A DNA stretch of 64,000 nucleotides, taken from the NCBI RefSeq assembly GCF_900103265.1, contig NZ_FMWX01000005.1:248001-312000 (forward strand), in the 5' to 3' direction. This stretch comes from Sphingomonas sp. NFR15 (GTDB taxonomy: Bacteria > Pseudomonadota > Alphaproteobacteria > Sphingomonadales > Sphingomonadaceae). Below are positions 38,080 through 49,107 of this stretch, one piece after another (position 1 is the stretch's first letter; each line of letters opens with the position of its first letter). A program made the position numbers and the translations under genes. The notes under the pieces were generated by a model that was not told the DNA's origin, ran no database searches, and worked only from the letters and a program-made list of their open reading frames with translations.

Positions 38080-39901
38080 AGGTGGCGATGATCGCCTGGT
38101 ACGGCGTCGCGCTCGCCATATCGAGCCCGGCGCGCTTGAGGATGTCGACCGCATAGTCCGATCCGCCGGATTTGAGCACGTTCAGATAGGTCTCGCGCTC
38201 CTTGGCGCCGCCCGTGAGGATCGATCGCGCGAAATAGGACGCCGCCGAGATCGAGGTGGCATATTGGTAGACGTAGAAGCTCGTATAGAAATGCGGGATA
38301 TACGCCCATTCCGAGCCATAGGTGTCGGCGATCGCGACGTTCGGGCCGTGGTAGCGGCGCAGCAGATCGAGATAGAGCTTGGTCAGCGTCTCGCCCGACA
38401 AGCCTTCGCCCGCCTCGGCCTTGTCGTGGACGAGCAGTTCGAACTCGCCGAACATTGCTTGCCGGTAAAAGGTGCCGCGGATCGATTCGAGCTGTTGGCC
38501 GAGATAGAACAGCTTCTCCTGCTTGGTCTTGGCGCGCGCGACCATATAGGCGGCGAGGAGCTGTTCGTTGCAGGTCGAGGCGATCTCGGCGAGGAAGATC
38601 GGGTAGTTGGTCTTCTCATACACGTTGTTCTTGTTGGCGAGCAGCGTGTGCATCGCATGGCCCCATTCGTGCGCGTAGGTCGTCATCCCCTCGTAATTCT
38701 CGCCGAGGTTGAGCAGCAGATAGGGGTGGACGTCGAATGCCGCGCCGGGGTTCATGTACGCGCCGGATTTCTTGCCGGGGCGGGGCAGCTGGTCCAACCA
38801 TTTCTTCGCGGTCGCCTCGGCGAAGAGCGCGCCATATTCCGGGCCGAGCGGCCGCAGCGCCTCGATCGTGGTGGCGCGCATCTCGGGCACGGTGATTTTC
38901 CGGTCGAGCTGCACCAGCGGCGGATAGATGTCGTAATAGGCCATGTCGGGCAGCTTGAGCAGCGTGCGGCGCAGCTCGAAATAGCGGTGGAGCTGGGGCA
39001 GGCCGGCGTTGGTCTCGCGCACCAGAGCGCGGTACACCGCCTCGGGGACGTTGCCGCCCGACAGCGCCATCGCCAGCGAGGTCGGATATTTGCGCGCCTT
39101 CTTGGCGAAGACGTCGGCCTTCACATGGCTGAGGTAGGCGGTGCCGAGCGACGCCTGGAACTTGCCATATTGCGCCCAGAAGGTGTCGAACACCAGCTTG
39201 CGATCGGCCCGGTTGGGCGCATCGCGGTTCAGCGTATAGGCCTGGTCGTCGAGCCGCACCGCCTTGCCGGTCGACAGCGTCACCGTCGGCCACGGAATGT
39301 CCGAGGCGACGAGCTGTTCGCGGATGTCACGCGGGCCGCTGAACGGCGCTGAGGTGCCGGCGAGCAGCACCTCGCCCTCGGGCGAGAGCGTGTGGTCGGC
39401 CTGCCGGAGGATGTCGGCGAGCTGGAAGTCGAAATGCTGTTTGAGCGTCGCGTTGGCGGCGACGAACTGGTCGATCCGCGCCTTGCCGACGCTCAGGATT
39501 TCCGGCGCGACCCATGACGTGGCCTCGCCGAACGCGGTGTAGAGATCGGTCGCGAGCGCCTCCTTCTCCTGATTGGCGGAAACGCGCAGATCGGCATCGG
39601 CCTTGAGGCTGGCATAGGTGTAGATGCGCGAGATCATGCGATCGAGCTTGGTCTGTTCCGATAGCGCCGCCGCCAGCGCGTCGGCGCTGGTGCCGAGCGT
39701 GCCCTTGAACTTGGCGAAGCCCGGAAGTTCGGCGAGCGCCTGCCGGCGCGCCGCGTCCCACGCGGCGTCATCGGGGAACAGGTCGGTCAGATCCCAGGCC
39801 GCGCCGCCGCCGGCGGGAGCCTGGGCCAAAGCGGGCAGGGCGGCGGCGAACGTGGCGAGACTGGCGGCGGCGATCGCCGAGCGGCGGGTGAGATCTGGCA
39901 T
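38039..39901 (-). CDS. pepF: Oligoendopeptidase F, exported
   Basis: M3-family zinc peptidase of 620 aa. The zinc motif HEWGHAMH (HExxH) is near residue 410, and the downstream glutamate lies in FLAEIASTCNEQ. The N-terminus is a Tat-like signal (LTRRSAIAAASLATFAAALP, then ALAQA), so unlike cytoplasmic PepF of Gram-positives this one should be periplasmic. It would trim short peptides. Its end overlaps the ligase-like gene in the opposite direction. Confidence 0.92.
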   Translation of the reverse strand: MPDLTRRSAIAAASLATFAAALPALAQAPAGGGAAWDLTDLFPDDAAWDAARRQALAELPGFAKFKGTLGTSADALAAALSEQTKLDRMISRIYTYASLKADADLRVSANQEKEALATDLYTAFGEATSWVAPEILSVGKARIDQFVAANATLKQHFDFQLADILRQADHTLSPEGEVLLAGTSAPFSGPRDIREQLVASDIPWPTVTLSTGKAVRLDDQAYTLNRDAPNRADRKLVFDTFWAQYGKFQASLGTAYLSHVKADVFAKKARKYPTSLAMALSGGNVPEAVYRALVRETNAGLPQLHRYFELRRTLLKLPDMAYYDIYPPLVQLDRKITVPEMRATTIEALRPLGPEYGALFAEATAKKWLDQLPRPGKKSGAYMNPGAAFDVHPYLLLNLGENYEGMTTYAHEWGHAMHTLLANKNNVYEKTNYPIFLAEIASTCNEQLLAAYMVARAKTKQEKLFYLGQQLESIRGTFYRQAMFGEFELLVHDKAEAGEGLSGETLTKLYLDLLRRYHGPNVAIADTYGSEWAYIPHFYTSFYVYQYATSISAASYFARSILTGGAKERETYLNVLKSGGSDYAVDILKRAGLDMASATPYQAIIATFKDTLDQCEALMA

Positions 39902-40079
39902 GACGGATCTTTCAACAGGCGGAATCGGCCGATGATGCCAAAGCGGCCGGTGTTTGGCTAGGGTAGGGCACCGCGCGCCGGCGGTCCGGGACGCGCAAAT
40001 TTTTGTGTCGGGCGTGTAACCAATTCGGTTGCACGGGCGTTCGGGGCAGCATCAACATCACCCAACAGGGATATCAAAC

Positions 40080-40607
40080 ATGCGTGTAGTCCCCGCTCTC
40101 GTCATCGCCGGTCTGCTGATCGCGCCGGTCACCGCCGCGACCGCGCAGCAAAACAACAATGGCCTAGGCCACGTCGTCACCCAGCCGCTGCGCGACACCC
40201 GGATCAAGGACGAGAAGATTCCGGCGGTGTTGCAGCGCGCCGCGTCCGCGCCGTATTCGGCGGTGGGCACGCAGAATTGCGCCGCGATCACCGCGCAGAT
40301 CCGCGATCTCAACGGCGCGCTCGGCGCCGACGTCGATACGCCCGCCAAGCAGAAGGGCGAAGGCTCCGCGATCGCGGCGGCCGGCGCGCGCGCGGTGGTG
40401 GGCACGCTGATCCCGGGGCTGGGGCTGGTGCGCGTCATCACCGGCGCCGACAAGGCGCAGCGCCGCGCCGAGGCGGCGGTCTATGCGGGCGCGGTGCGGC
40501 GCGGGTATCTGAAGGGGCTGGGGCTGGCGAAGCGCTGCCGCGTGCCCGCCGCGCCGACCGCCGCCTCGCTGGCGGCGAAACCGGAGTTGCTGGCGGCGGA
40601 CCAATAA
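40080..40607 (+). CDS. Exported protein of unknown function
   Basis: A 175-aa protein with a signal peptide (MRVVPALVIAGLLIAPVTAA, then TAQQ). The middle has AITAQIRDLNGALGADVDTP followed by a glycine/alanine-rich hydrophobic part (GARAVVGTLIPGLGLVRVIT) and a basic region DKAQRRAEAAVYAGAVRRGY with a late cysteine. I know similar proteins as conserved in sphingomonads but no function. The ATG at 40080 follows ACAGGGA. Confidence 0.75.
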   Translation: MRVVPALVIAGLLIAPVTAATAQQNNNGLGHVVTQPLRDTRIKDEKIPAVLQRAASAPYSAVGTQNCAAITAQIRDLNGALGADVDTPAKQKGEGSAIAAAGARAVVGTLIPGLGLVRVITGADKAQRRAEAAVYAGAVRRGYLKGLGLAKRCRVPAAPTAASLAAKPELLAADQ

Positions 40608-40638
40608 GCGCGGCGAGACCCGCCCGCCGGGCGGGTCG

Positions 40639-41214
40639 TCAGTCGCGCGCGAAGATTTCCGCGTGGGGCAGGGTGATGCCGAGCGAAGGCAGCGGCACGT
40701 CCACCCCGCGCGGAAGCCAGGAGTCGGACCAGTCGTCGCCCGCCACGCGGCGGACGATCCGCACCCGCTCATCGCTCGTATCGACGAGAACGATCGTCTG
40801 GACACCGGGAAGCGCGCGATATTCGAGCAGCTTCACCTTCTGATCGTAAGACGAGGTCGAGGGAGATAGCACTTCGAAGACGACGTGAGGGTCGCCGAGC
40901 AGCTTCTTGCGGGCGTTCTCGGGCGCGCTGGGATTGTTGCAATAGACGCTGACGTCGGGGAGCCGGACGGTGCGTTCGTCGGTGCGCGTGGCGAAATCGG
41001 AGCCATAGGGACGGCATCCCGACCCTCGCAGGGCGGGGCCGAGAAAGCTCAGGATGTTGGCGGCGACGCGGGCATGTTCTTCGCTGACCCCGGCCATTAT
41101 GTAGATCAGGCCGTCTTCAAGTTCGGCCTTCGCACCGCCGAAATCCATGTCGAGGAATTCCTCGATCGAGATGCGGCGGTAGGCTGGGTCGAGCGCGACG
41201 TGAGCCATGCCCAT
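40639..41214 (-). CDS. Uma2-family (DUF820) putative endonuclease, copy 1
   Basis: A 191-aa protein of the Uma2/DUF820 group with a PD-(D/E)xK nuclease core: VRLPDVSVYCNNP near residue 88, HVVFEVLSPSTSSYD near 108, and a lysine-bearing helix QKVKLLEYRALPGVQ. It ends PSLGITLPHAEIFARD, the same sixteen residues as the next gene. These proteins are common in cyanobacteria and scattered in proteobacteria; a biological role is not established. The start at 41214 is uncertain; ATG 41208 is in the same frame. Confidence 0.85.
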   Translation of the reverse strand: MGMAHVALDPAYRRISIEEFLDMDFGGAKAELEDGLIYIMAGVSEEHARVAANILSFLGPALRGSGCRPYGSDFATRTDERTVRLPDVSVYCNNPSAPENARKKLLGDPHVVFEVLSPSTSSYDQKVKLLEYRALPGVQTIVLVDTSDERVRIVRRVAGDDWSDSWLPRGVDVPLPSLGITLPHAEIFARD

Positions 41215-41284
41215 AATCTATCAAACGCAGTGGGCTCGACAAAGGGCGGGTGATCGTTGCGAGGCTCGTCGGCCGTGGCGGTCG

Positions 41285-41848
41285 TCAGTCGCGCGCGAAG
41301 ATCTCCGCGTGCGGCAGGGTAATGCCGAGTGATGGGAGCACGACATCCTGCGGTTGTGCGAACAGGTCGTCGCGCCATGAGGTCAGGCCAAGGCGCTGTA
41401 CCACCCGCGCCAGTTCGCTGACCGGATTGACGAAGACGATCGTGTCGATCGACTCCAACCGGCGATATTCGTCGAGCTTCTTGCCGATGTCGTTCGCCTC
41501 GGTCGAGGGGGAGAGCACCTCGAAGATGACCCTCGGCCGTTCGAACAGCTTCAACGTGTCGGTTTCGGGCAACGGCGGTTCGTCGCACATCACGCTGACG
41601 TCCGGGTAGCGCAAGTTGATGTCGTCGATGCGGATCGCGGCGTCGGCACCATAGGGTCGGCACCCTGAGCCCCGCAGCGCTGTGTGAAGATAGGCATAGA
41701 TGTTGCCGGCAACACGGGCATGCGCTCGTGTGCCGCCCGTCATCATCTGGATGACGCCATCGACCAGCTCGAACTTCTTGTCCGTGCCGAAATCGAGCGA
41801 CAGGAACGTCTCGACGGTAATCGGCTGGTAGGCGGGCTCGTGTCGCAT
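41285..41848 (-). CDS. Uma2-family (DUF820) putative endonuclease, copy 2
   Basis: A 187-aa paralogue of the downstream gene: LRYPDVSVMCDEP near residue 93, RVIFEVLSPSTEAND near 113, and KKLDEYRRLESID after it, with the shared end PSLGITLPHAEIFARD. All PD-(D/E)xK positions are present. The ATG at 41848 fits a GAGAGG ribosome site five bases upstream better than the GTG at 41854. The pair arose by tandem duplication followed by much divergence in the middle. Confidence 0.85.
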   Translation of the reverse strand: MRHEPAYQPITVETFLSLDFGTDKKFELVDGVIQMMTGGTRAHARVAGNIYAYLHTALRGSGCRPYGADAAIRIDDINLRYPDVSVMCDEPPLPETDTLKLFERPRVIFEVLSPSTEANDIGKKLDEYRRLESIDTIVFVNPVSELARVVQRLGLTSWRDDLFAQPQDVVLPSLGITLPHAEIFARD

Positions 41849-41940
41849 CGTCACCTCTCGGCGCGGTTGTAGCGCATACCGAGTGGACGCACAAAGGGCA
41901 GGCGGATCGATCCGCCGGCCCTTCGTTTTTCGTCGAACGG

Positions 41941-43708
<1,768 letters not shown>

Positions 43709-43743
43709 TTAGGATGTTGAGAAGAAAACCGGGGGATGGTGGC

Positions 43744-44031
43744 TCAGCCGACGATCCCGAGGATGTCCGACTCTTTCATGATGAGCAGGTCTTCGCCATC
43801 GACCTTGACCTCGGTGCCCGACCACTTGCCGAACAGGATCTTGTCGCCGGCCTTGACGTCGAGCGGCGTGACCTTGCCGTCTTCCGCCTTGGTGCCGGTG
43901 CCGACGGCGACGACTTCGCCCTCTTGCGGCTTTTCCTTGGCGGTGTCGGGGATGATGATCCCGCCGGCCGTCTTTTCCTCGGCCTCGACGCGCTTTACGA
44001 GCACGCGGTCGTGCAACGGACGAAAGTTCAT
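43744..44031 (-). CDS. groES: Co-chaperonin GroES
   Basis: Lid of the GroEL chamber, 95 aa: [20 protein letters not shown] at the start, the mobile loop [19 protein letters not shown] near residue 20, and [20 protein letters not shown] at the end. It is first of the groESL operon. A sigma-70-like promoter and a CIRCE operator lie upstream at 44068-44130. Confidence 0.98.
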   Translation of the reverse strand: MNFRPLHDRVLVKRVEAEEKTAGGIIIPDTAKEKPQEGEVVAVGTGTKAEDGKVTPLDVKAGDKILFGKWSGTEVKVDGEDLLIMKESDILGIVG

Positions 44032-44067
44032 GCGCTGTCCCTTTTCATAGAACGTGGGGAATAGGTG

Positions 44068-44094
44068 TTAGCACTCGCCATAGGTGAGTGCCAG
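44068..44094 (-). promoter_or_regulatory. CIRCE operator for HrcA, before groES
   Basis: Read on the minus strand the site is CTGGCACTC, nine bases, GAGTGCTAA: the CIRCE inverted repeat with seven of nine paired positions per arm. It lies 37 bases before the groES start and 8 bases after the -10 of the promoter, so HrcA binding would block transcription start. Confidence 0.92.
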
Positions 44095-44101
44095 CGGCCG
44101 T

Positions 44102-44130
44102 CATATGTGCCCGAGCCGCCCGATCGTCAA
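44102..44130 (-). promoter_or_regulatory. Candidate sigma-70 promoter of groESL
   Basis: On the minus strand TTGACG (44130-44125) and CATATG (44107-44102) are 17 bases apart. The distance to the CIRCE operator fits a repressed vegetative promoter. A sigma-32 type promoter is not evident. Confidence 0.65.
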
Positions 44131-44241
44131 CCGCCGCGAACAGGATTTTTGCGTCTGTATTGGTGCAATAACACGGGTGTTTACGTGCCGGTGGCGATGC
44201 TCTAGCGAAGGCACGTCATCCGCCAACAGGAGAGCGGCAGA

Positions 44242-46119
44242 GTGAAACTCGTTCGGGGTGCTTGGAAGCTACTGGTCGGGATCAAGGACGCGCTCGTCCT
44301 GATCGCGATGCTGCTGTTCTTCGGTGCGCTGTTCGGTGCGCTCGCGGCGCGGCCCGGCGGATCGAGCGCGCGCCAGGGCGCGCTGCTGCTCAAGCTCGAC
44401 GGCCCGATCGTCGAGCAGCCGAGCGAGCCCGGCACCTTCGCCAGCCTCAGCGGATCGGCGGCCAGGCCCGAATACCGCTTGCGCGATCTGGTGCGCGCGC
44501 TCGACAAGGCGAAGGGCGACGGCGACGTGAAGGTCGTCGTGCTCGACCTCGACGCGTTCGGCGGCGGCTATCCGGCGGCGGTGACCGAGGTCGCCGATGC
44601 GATCCGGCGCGTGCGCGATAGCGGCAAGCCGGTGCTCGCCTACGCGACCGCCTATACCGACAGCGGCTATCGCCTCGCCGCCAACGCGAGCGAGATCTGG
44701 GTCAACCCGATGGGCGGCTCGCTGTTCATGGGGCCGGGCGGGTCGCAGCTTTACTACAAGGGCCTGATCGACAAGCTCGGCGTGACCGCGCACGTCTACC
44801 GCGTCGGCAAGTACAAGTCGTTCGTCGAGCCGTACACGCGCGACGCGGCTTCGCCCGAGGCGAAGGAAGAGGTGGTCAAGCTGTACCAGGTGCTGTTCGC
44901 CCAGTGGCAGGAGGCAATCGCCAAGGCGCGACCCAAGGCGAAGATCGCGCCGTTCCTGACCCAGCCCGACAAGATGATCGTCGCCGCGCAGGGCAATATC
45001 GCGCAGGCCAATCTCGACGCGGGGCTGGTCGACAAGCTCGGCACCCGGCTCGATTTCAACAAGCGCGTCGCCGAGATCGCGGGCGTGGACAGCGGCAAGG
45101 CGGCGGGCACGTTCAACGCCATCAAATATGACGGCTATGTCGCGCGCAACCCGCTGCCGACCGGCGGCGCGGCGGTCGGCGTGCTCACGGTCGCGGGCGA
45201 TATCATCGACGGCAAATCGACCGCCGGCAGCGCGGGCGGCGACACCGTCGCCAAGCTGCTGCTCGACGGGCTCGCCAAGAAGAACCTGAAGGCGCTGGTG
45301 GTGCGGGTCGATTCCCCCGGCGGGTCGGCGCTCGCCTCCGAGACGATGCGCCGCGCGATCCAGGAGGCGAAGGCGCGGAAACTGCCCGTGGTCGTGTCGA
45401 TGGGGTCGGTCGCGGCCTCGGGCGGCTATTGGGTGTCGACCGCGGGCGACCGCATCTTCGCCGAGCCGACCACGATCACCGGCTCGATCGGGATCTTCGG
45501 GATCATCCCGACCTTCGAGAACACGCTGAAGAAGATCGGCATCACCACCGACGGGGTGACGACCACGCCGATCTCGGGGCAGCCCGATCTCTACGCGGGC
45601 ACCAACGCCGCGACCGACGCGATCTTCCAGGCGGGTATCGAAAATGGCTATCGCCAGTTCATCACCCGCGTCGCGAACGCGCGCCACATGACGCCGCAGC
45701 GCGTCGACGAGATCGGCCAGGGGCGCGTGTGGGACGGCGGCACCGCGCGCCAGATCGGGCTGGTCGATCAGTTCGGCGGACTGGATGACGCCGTCGCGGC
45801 GGCGGCGAAGCTGGCCGGGCTGAAGGCCGACGGCTATCATGCCGAATATCTGGAGAAGCAGCCGGGCCTGCTCGCCAGGCTGATCGCGCAGGTGACCCGT
45901 GACGACGATGACGATTCGGCGGCGGGCGGCGACGCGTTCACCCGGATCGCCGCGCTGCACCGTGCCGCCTTCGCGCAGGCGCTGGGCGACGTGAAGCGGA
46001 TCGGCACCGGCGCGGCGATCCAGGCGCGCTGCCTCGAATGCGAAGGACTGGGCGCGACCGCCCCGGCACAGGGAGACGTGACGTTGATGAACCTCATTCT
46101 GGCGCGCTTCGGATGGTGA
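44242..46119 (+). CDS. sppA: Signal peptide peptidase SppA, 67K type
   Basis: Membrane-anchored serine protease that degrades cleaved signal peptides. The 625-aa chain has one N-terminal membrane helix (VLIAMLLFFGALFGALAA) and two tandem S49 domains. The catalytic lysine lies in VYRVGKYKSFVEPYT in the first half and the serine in SMGSVAASGGYWVST in the second, as in E. coli SppA, where the two halves build one active site. The GTG at 44242 follows AGGAGAG. It is divergent from groESL and overlaps the acetyltransferase downstream. Confidence 0.93.
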   Translation: MKLVRGAWKLLVGIKDALVLIAMLLFFGALFGALAARPGGSSARQGALLLKLDGPIVEQPSEPGTFASLSGSAARPEYRLRDLVRALDKAKGDGDVKVVVLDLDAFGGGYPAAVTEVADAIRRVRDSGKPVLAYATAYTDSGYRLAANASEIWVNPMGGSLFMGPGGSQLYYKGLIDKLGVTAHVYRVGKYKSFVEPYTRDAASPEAKEEVVKLYQVLFAQWQEAIAKARPKAKIAPFLTQPDKMIVAAQGNIAQANLDAGLVDKLGTRLDFNKRVAEIAGVDSGKAAGTFNAIKYDGYVARNPLPTGGAAVGVLTVAGDIIDGKSTAGSAGGDTVAKLLLDGLAKKNLKALVVRVDSPGGSALASETMRRAIQEAKARKLPVVVSMGSVAASGGYWVSTAGDRIFAEPTTITGSIGIFGIIPTFENTLKKIGITTDGVTTTPISGQPDLYAGTNAATDAIFQAGIENGYRQFITRVANARHMTPQRVDEIGQGRVWDGGTARQIGLVDQFGGLDDAVAAAAKLAGLKADGYHAEYLEKQPGLLARLIAQVTRDDDDDSAAGGDAFTRIAALHRAAFAQALGDVKRIGTGAAIQARCLECEGLGATAPAQGDVTLMNLILARFGW

Positions 46120-46676
46120 TCGCGGTACGGCCCGCCACGCCCGAGGATGCCGCGGCGATCGCGGATATCTATCGCCCCTATGTCGAGGCGGCGACGATCT
46201 CGTTCGAGACCGAGGCGCCCGACGCCGACGAGATGCGCCGCCGCATGCTCGCCTCGGAGGGGCGTTTCCCGTGGCTGGTGATGACCGAGGGCGAGGCGGC
46301 GACGGTGATCGGCTATGCCTATGCCGGCGCGTTCCGCGACCGGGCGGCGTATCGCTACACGGTCGAGACCTCGATCTACTTCCTCCAGGCCGCGCAGGGC
46401 AACGGCCACGGCCGGCAGCTCTACGACGCGCTGATCGACACGGTGCGCGCGCAGGGGTTCGCCCATGCCGTCAGCGTCATCACTTTGCCCAACGACTGGC
46501 TGATGCGGGTGAACGAATCGGTCGGCTTCAAGCGCACCGGCGTGCTGCGCGAACTCGGCTACAAAAACGGCCGCTGGATCGACGTCGGCTTCTGGCAATG
46601 CGAACTCAACGACGCGACGATCCCGCCGAAGGAACCCAAGCCATTCAGCGAGACCGGGATGGTGTGGAACTGGTGA
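46113..46676 (+). CDS. GNAT acetyltransferase, phosphinothricin-acetyltransferase type
   Basis: A 187-aa GNAT enzyme close to the Bar/Pat group: MVIAVRPATPEDAAAIADIY at the start, VIGYAYAGAFRDRAAYRYTV, TSIYFLQAAQGNGHGRQLYD with the acetyl-CoA loop, and VNESVGFKRTGVLRELGYKN near the end. Such enzymes acetylate the amino group of phosphinothricin or of methionine derivatives; the true substrate is not known. The start overlaps the sppA stop by seven bases. Confidence 0.9.
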   Translation: MVIAVRPATPEDAAAIADIYRPYVEAATISFETEAPDADEMRRRMLASEGRFPWLVMTEGEAATVIGYAYAGAFRDRAAYRYTVETSIYFLQAAQGNGHGRQLYDALIDTVRAQGFAHAVSVITLPNDWLMRVNESVGFKRTGVLRELGYKNGRWIDVGFWQCELNDATIPPKEPKPFSETGMVWNW

Positions 46677-46713
46677 GTGGGCGCGGCGGACGGGGTTTTT
46701 GGGGCCGCGAGTG

Positions 46714-47925
46714 ATGACTGACGCGCCGCCCCCCTGGCAAGGCCCGCTCGCCGGGGTGACGGTGCTCGACTTTTCGCGCGTGCTCGCCGGGCCGGCGGCA
46801 TCTATGGCGCTGGCCGATCTCGGCGCGGACGTCATCAAGGTCGAACCGCCCGGCACCGGCGACGATACGCGCGGCTTCCCGCCGCACCGCGACGGGGTGA
46901 GCCATTATTTCCTCGCCAACAATCGCGGCAAGCGCAGCATCGTCATCGATCTCAAGGCGCCCGAAGGGGTCGATCTGGCCAAGGCGCTGGCGGCGAAGAG
47001 CGACATTCTGATCGAGAACTACCGCCCCGGCGTGATGGACCGGCTGGGGCTCGGCTATGACACGCTCGCGGCGATCAACCCCGGGCTGGTCTATTGCGCG
47101 ATTTCGGGGTTCGGCATGACCGGCCCCTTACGCGACAAGCCCTCGTTCGACATCGTCACGCAGGCGCTGTCGGGCGCGCTCAGCGTCAACGGCGAGCCGG
47201 GCGCGATGCCGAGCCGGCTCGGCATTCCGCTCGGCGATCTCGTGGGCGGGGTCAACGGGCCGATCGCGATCCTCGCCGCGCTGCATGAGCGACACGCAAC
47301 GGGTCGCGGCCGGCTGATCGACATCAGCCTGCTCGACGGCATGTTCGGGATGTTGAGCTACCTCGCGCAGCTCGCGTTCTTCACCGGCGAAGACCCGACG
47401 CCGCAGGGATCGCAGCATCCCAATCTGGTGCCCTATGGCGCGTTTTCGGCGAGCGACGGCTCGATCATCATCGCCTGCCTGACCGATGCGTTCTGGGCGC
47501 GGATCTGCGCGGCGCTCGGGCGGCCGGAGTTGGCGGGCGATGCGCGGTTCGCCACCACCGAACGGCGGCGTGACGCGCGGGGGGAGGTCAACGCGTTGAT
47601 CTCCGATTTCACCGAACGCCAGTCGGTCGCGGACCTGGTCGCGCTGTTCACCGAGCATCAGGTTCCGCATGCGCCGATCCTTGGAGTAGGCGCGGCGCTC
47701 GCGCAGCCGCAGGCGGTGGCGCGCGAGATGGTGGTCGAGGTCGATCACACGACGCTCGGGCGCATCCCGATCGTCAACCGGCCGTTCCGCTTTCCTGGCG
47801 AGACGATGCCGAAGCCGAGCGCGCCGCCCGATCTCGGCGAGCATAGCGACGCGATCTTGCGCGAGGTGCTGGGGTTGGACGACGCGGCAATCGCCGCGTT
47901 GCGGGCGAACGGGGTGGTCGCCTGA
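46714..47925 (+). CDS. CaiB/BaiF family CoA-transferase (class III)
   Basis: A 403-aa CoA-transferase of family III: VTVLDFSRVLAGPAASMALA near the start, ADVIKVEPPGTGDDTRGF and FLANNRGKRSIVIDLK follow, and the catalytic aspartate should be the one in LIDISLLDGMFGMLSYLA near residue 200. Members move CoA between carboxylic acids (formyl-, carnitinyl-, bile acid- or mesaconyl-CoA). Substrate unknown. The ATG at 46714 is used; GTG 46711 is equally placed. Confidence 0.9.
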   Translation: MTDAPPPWQGPLAGVTVLDFSRVLAGPAASMALADLGADVIKVEPPGTGDDTRGFPPHRDGVSHYFLANNRGKRSIVIDLKAPEGVDLAKALAAKSDILIENYRPGVMDRLGLGYDTLAAINPGLVYCAISGFGMTGPLRDKPSFDIVTQALSGALSVNGEPGAMPSRLGIPLGDLVGGVNGPIAILAALHERHATGRGRLIDISLLDGMFGMLSYLAQLAFFTGEDPTPQGSQHPNLVPYGAFSASDGSIIIACLTDAFWARICAALGRPELAGDARFATTERRRDARGEVNALISDFTERQSVADLVALFTEHQVPHAPILGVGAALAQPQAVAREMVVEVDHTTLGRIPIVNRPFRFPGETMPKPSAPPDLGEHSDAILREVLGLDDAAIAALRANGVVA

Positions 47926-47943
47926 GCGACGTAAGATGTTCCT

Positions 47944-48091
47944 CCGTTCGTGCTGGGTAGCCGCCGAGTGTCCCGCGCAGCGGGCATATCGAGGTGGCGT
48001 ATCAAAGCACAGGTTCGGTGGGTGACCTGTACTTCGATACGCTACCTCGATACGCCCTTCGGGCTACTCGGCAGCTACTCAGCACGAACGG
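47944..48091. repeat. Dispersed inverted repeat, TTCGTGCTGAG family, long form
   Basis: Outer 25-base arms at 47944-47968 and 48067-48091 are inverted with two mismatches (core CCGTTCGTGCTGRGTAG). Inside is a second pair, TATCGAGGTGGCGTATC against its near complement. The same nested design recurs at 62777-62917. It fills the space between the convergent CoA-transferase and gshB genes. Confidence 0.85.
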
Positions 48092-48114
48092 TGCTATTTA
48101 AAAGCTAAAGAGAG

Positions 48115-49074
48115 TTACCCTACCCGAGACGCCACCTTCGCCTCGATCGCATCCCAGATCAGCCCCGCCACATCGGTGCCGTCGAACTTTTCGATCGCGA
48201 CGATGCCGGTGGGGGAGGTGACGTTGATCTCGGTGAGCCACTTGCCGCCGATCACGTCGATGCCGACGAAGAGCAAGCCGCGCCGCTTGAGCTCCGGCCC
48301 GAGCTCGGCGCAGATCGCTTCTTCTTCGGGCGTCAGCACGGTCTTAACCGCCGAGCCGCCGACCGCGAGGTTCGAGCGAATCTCGCCTTCGCCGGGCAGG
48401 CGGTTGATCGCGCCCGCGACGACGCCGTCGACCAGCACGATGCGCTTGTCGCCTTGCGCCACGTCGGGGAGGAACGCCTGCACCATGTGCGGCTCGCGAT
48501 AAGCGGTGTTGAACACTTCGATCAGCGCCGACAGGTTGGCGCCGTCCGCCCCGACCTTGAAGATCGCCTTGCCGCCGTTGCCGTGGAGCGGCTTGACGAC
48601 GATCTCGCCATGTTGCGCGAGGAAGGCGCGTGCTTCGTCGAGGCTGCGCGTGACGAGCGTCGGCGGCATGAAGTGCGCGTAATCGAGCACGAACACCTTT
48701 TCGGGGGCGTTGCGCACGCTCGCGGGGTCGTTGACGACCACCGTCTTGTCCGCGATCCGTTCGAGCAGGTGGGTGGCGGTGATGTAGCCGAGATCGAACG
48801 GCGGATCTTGGCGCATCAGCACCACGTCCGCATCCTCGCCGAGATCGAGCTTCACCGGATCGCCGAAGGTGAAATGGTCGCCGTGGACGCGCTGAACGGT
48901 GACGGGATGGGCGAGCGCCCAGACGCGGCCGTCCGAATAGTTGAGCGCTTCGGCGGTGTAGTGGAACAGCCGGTGGCCGCGCGCCTGCGCGGAGAGCATC
49001 AGCGCGAAGGTCGAATCGCCGCCGATGTTGATCTGGTCGAGCGGGTCCATCTGGACGGCGACGGTTAACGGCAT
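48115..49074 (-). CDS. gshB: Glutathione synthetase
   Basis: ATP-grasp ligase that joins gamma-glutamylcysteine and glycine. The 319-aa protein has TVAVQMDPLDQINIGGDSTF at the start, RQDPPFDLGYITATHLLE near residue 90, the ATP loop VKPLHGNGGKAIFKV near 160, and LFVGIDVIGGKWLTEINVTS with the metal-binding end. The ATG at 49074 follows AGAGGA. It is first of a minus-strand series that in other alphaproteobacteria also holds yraN and rsmI; here an inserted repeat lies between them. Confidence 0.95.
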   Translation of the reverse strand: MPLTVAVQMDPLDQINIGGDSTFALMLSAQARGHRLFHYTAEALNYSDGRVWALAHPVTVQRVHGDHFTFGDPVKLDLGEDADVVLMRQDPPFDLGYITATHLLERIADKTVVVNDPASVRNAPEKVFVLDYAHFMPPTLVTRSLDEARAFLAQHGEIVVKPLHGNGGKAIFKVGADGANLSALIEVFNTAYREPHMVQAFLPDVAQGDKRIVLVDGVVAGAINRLPGEGEIRSNLAVGGSAVKTVLTPEEEAICAELGPELKRRGLLFVGIDVIGGKWLTEINVTSPTGIVAIEKFDGTDVAGLIWDAIEAKVASRVG

Positions 49075-49107
49075 CAGCGTTCCTCTTGCTTCGTGCCCCG
49101 CCACCAT

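Noticed and set aside
40639..41848. Uma2 pair as a defence or transposon-derived island
   Set aside because: No methyltransferase, transposase, integrase, terminal repeat or composition shift accompanies them.
46113..46676. Herbicide-resistance function for the Pat-like acetyltransferase
   Set aside because: The family is large and most members have other substrates; nothing in the sequence or context supports phosphinothricin as the natural one.
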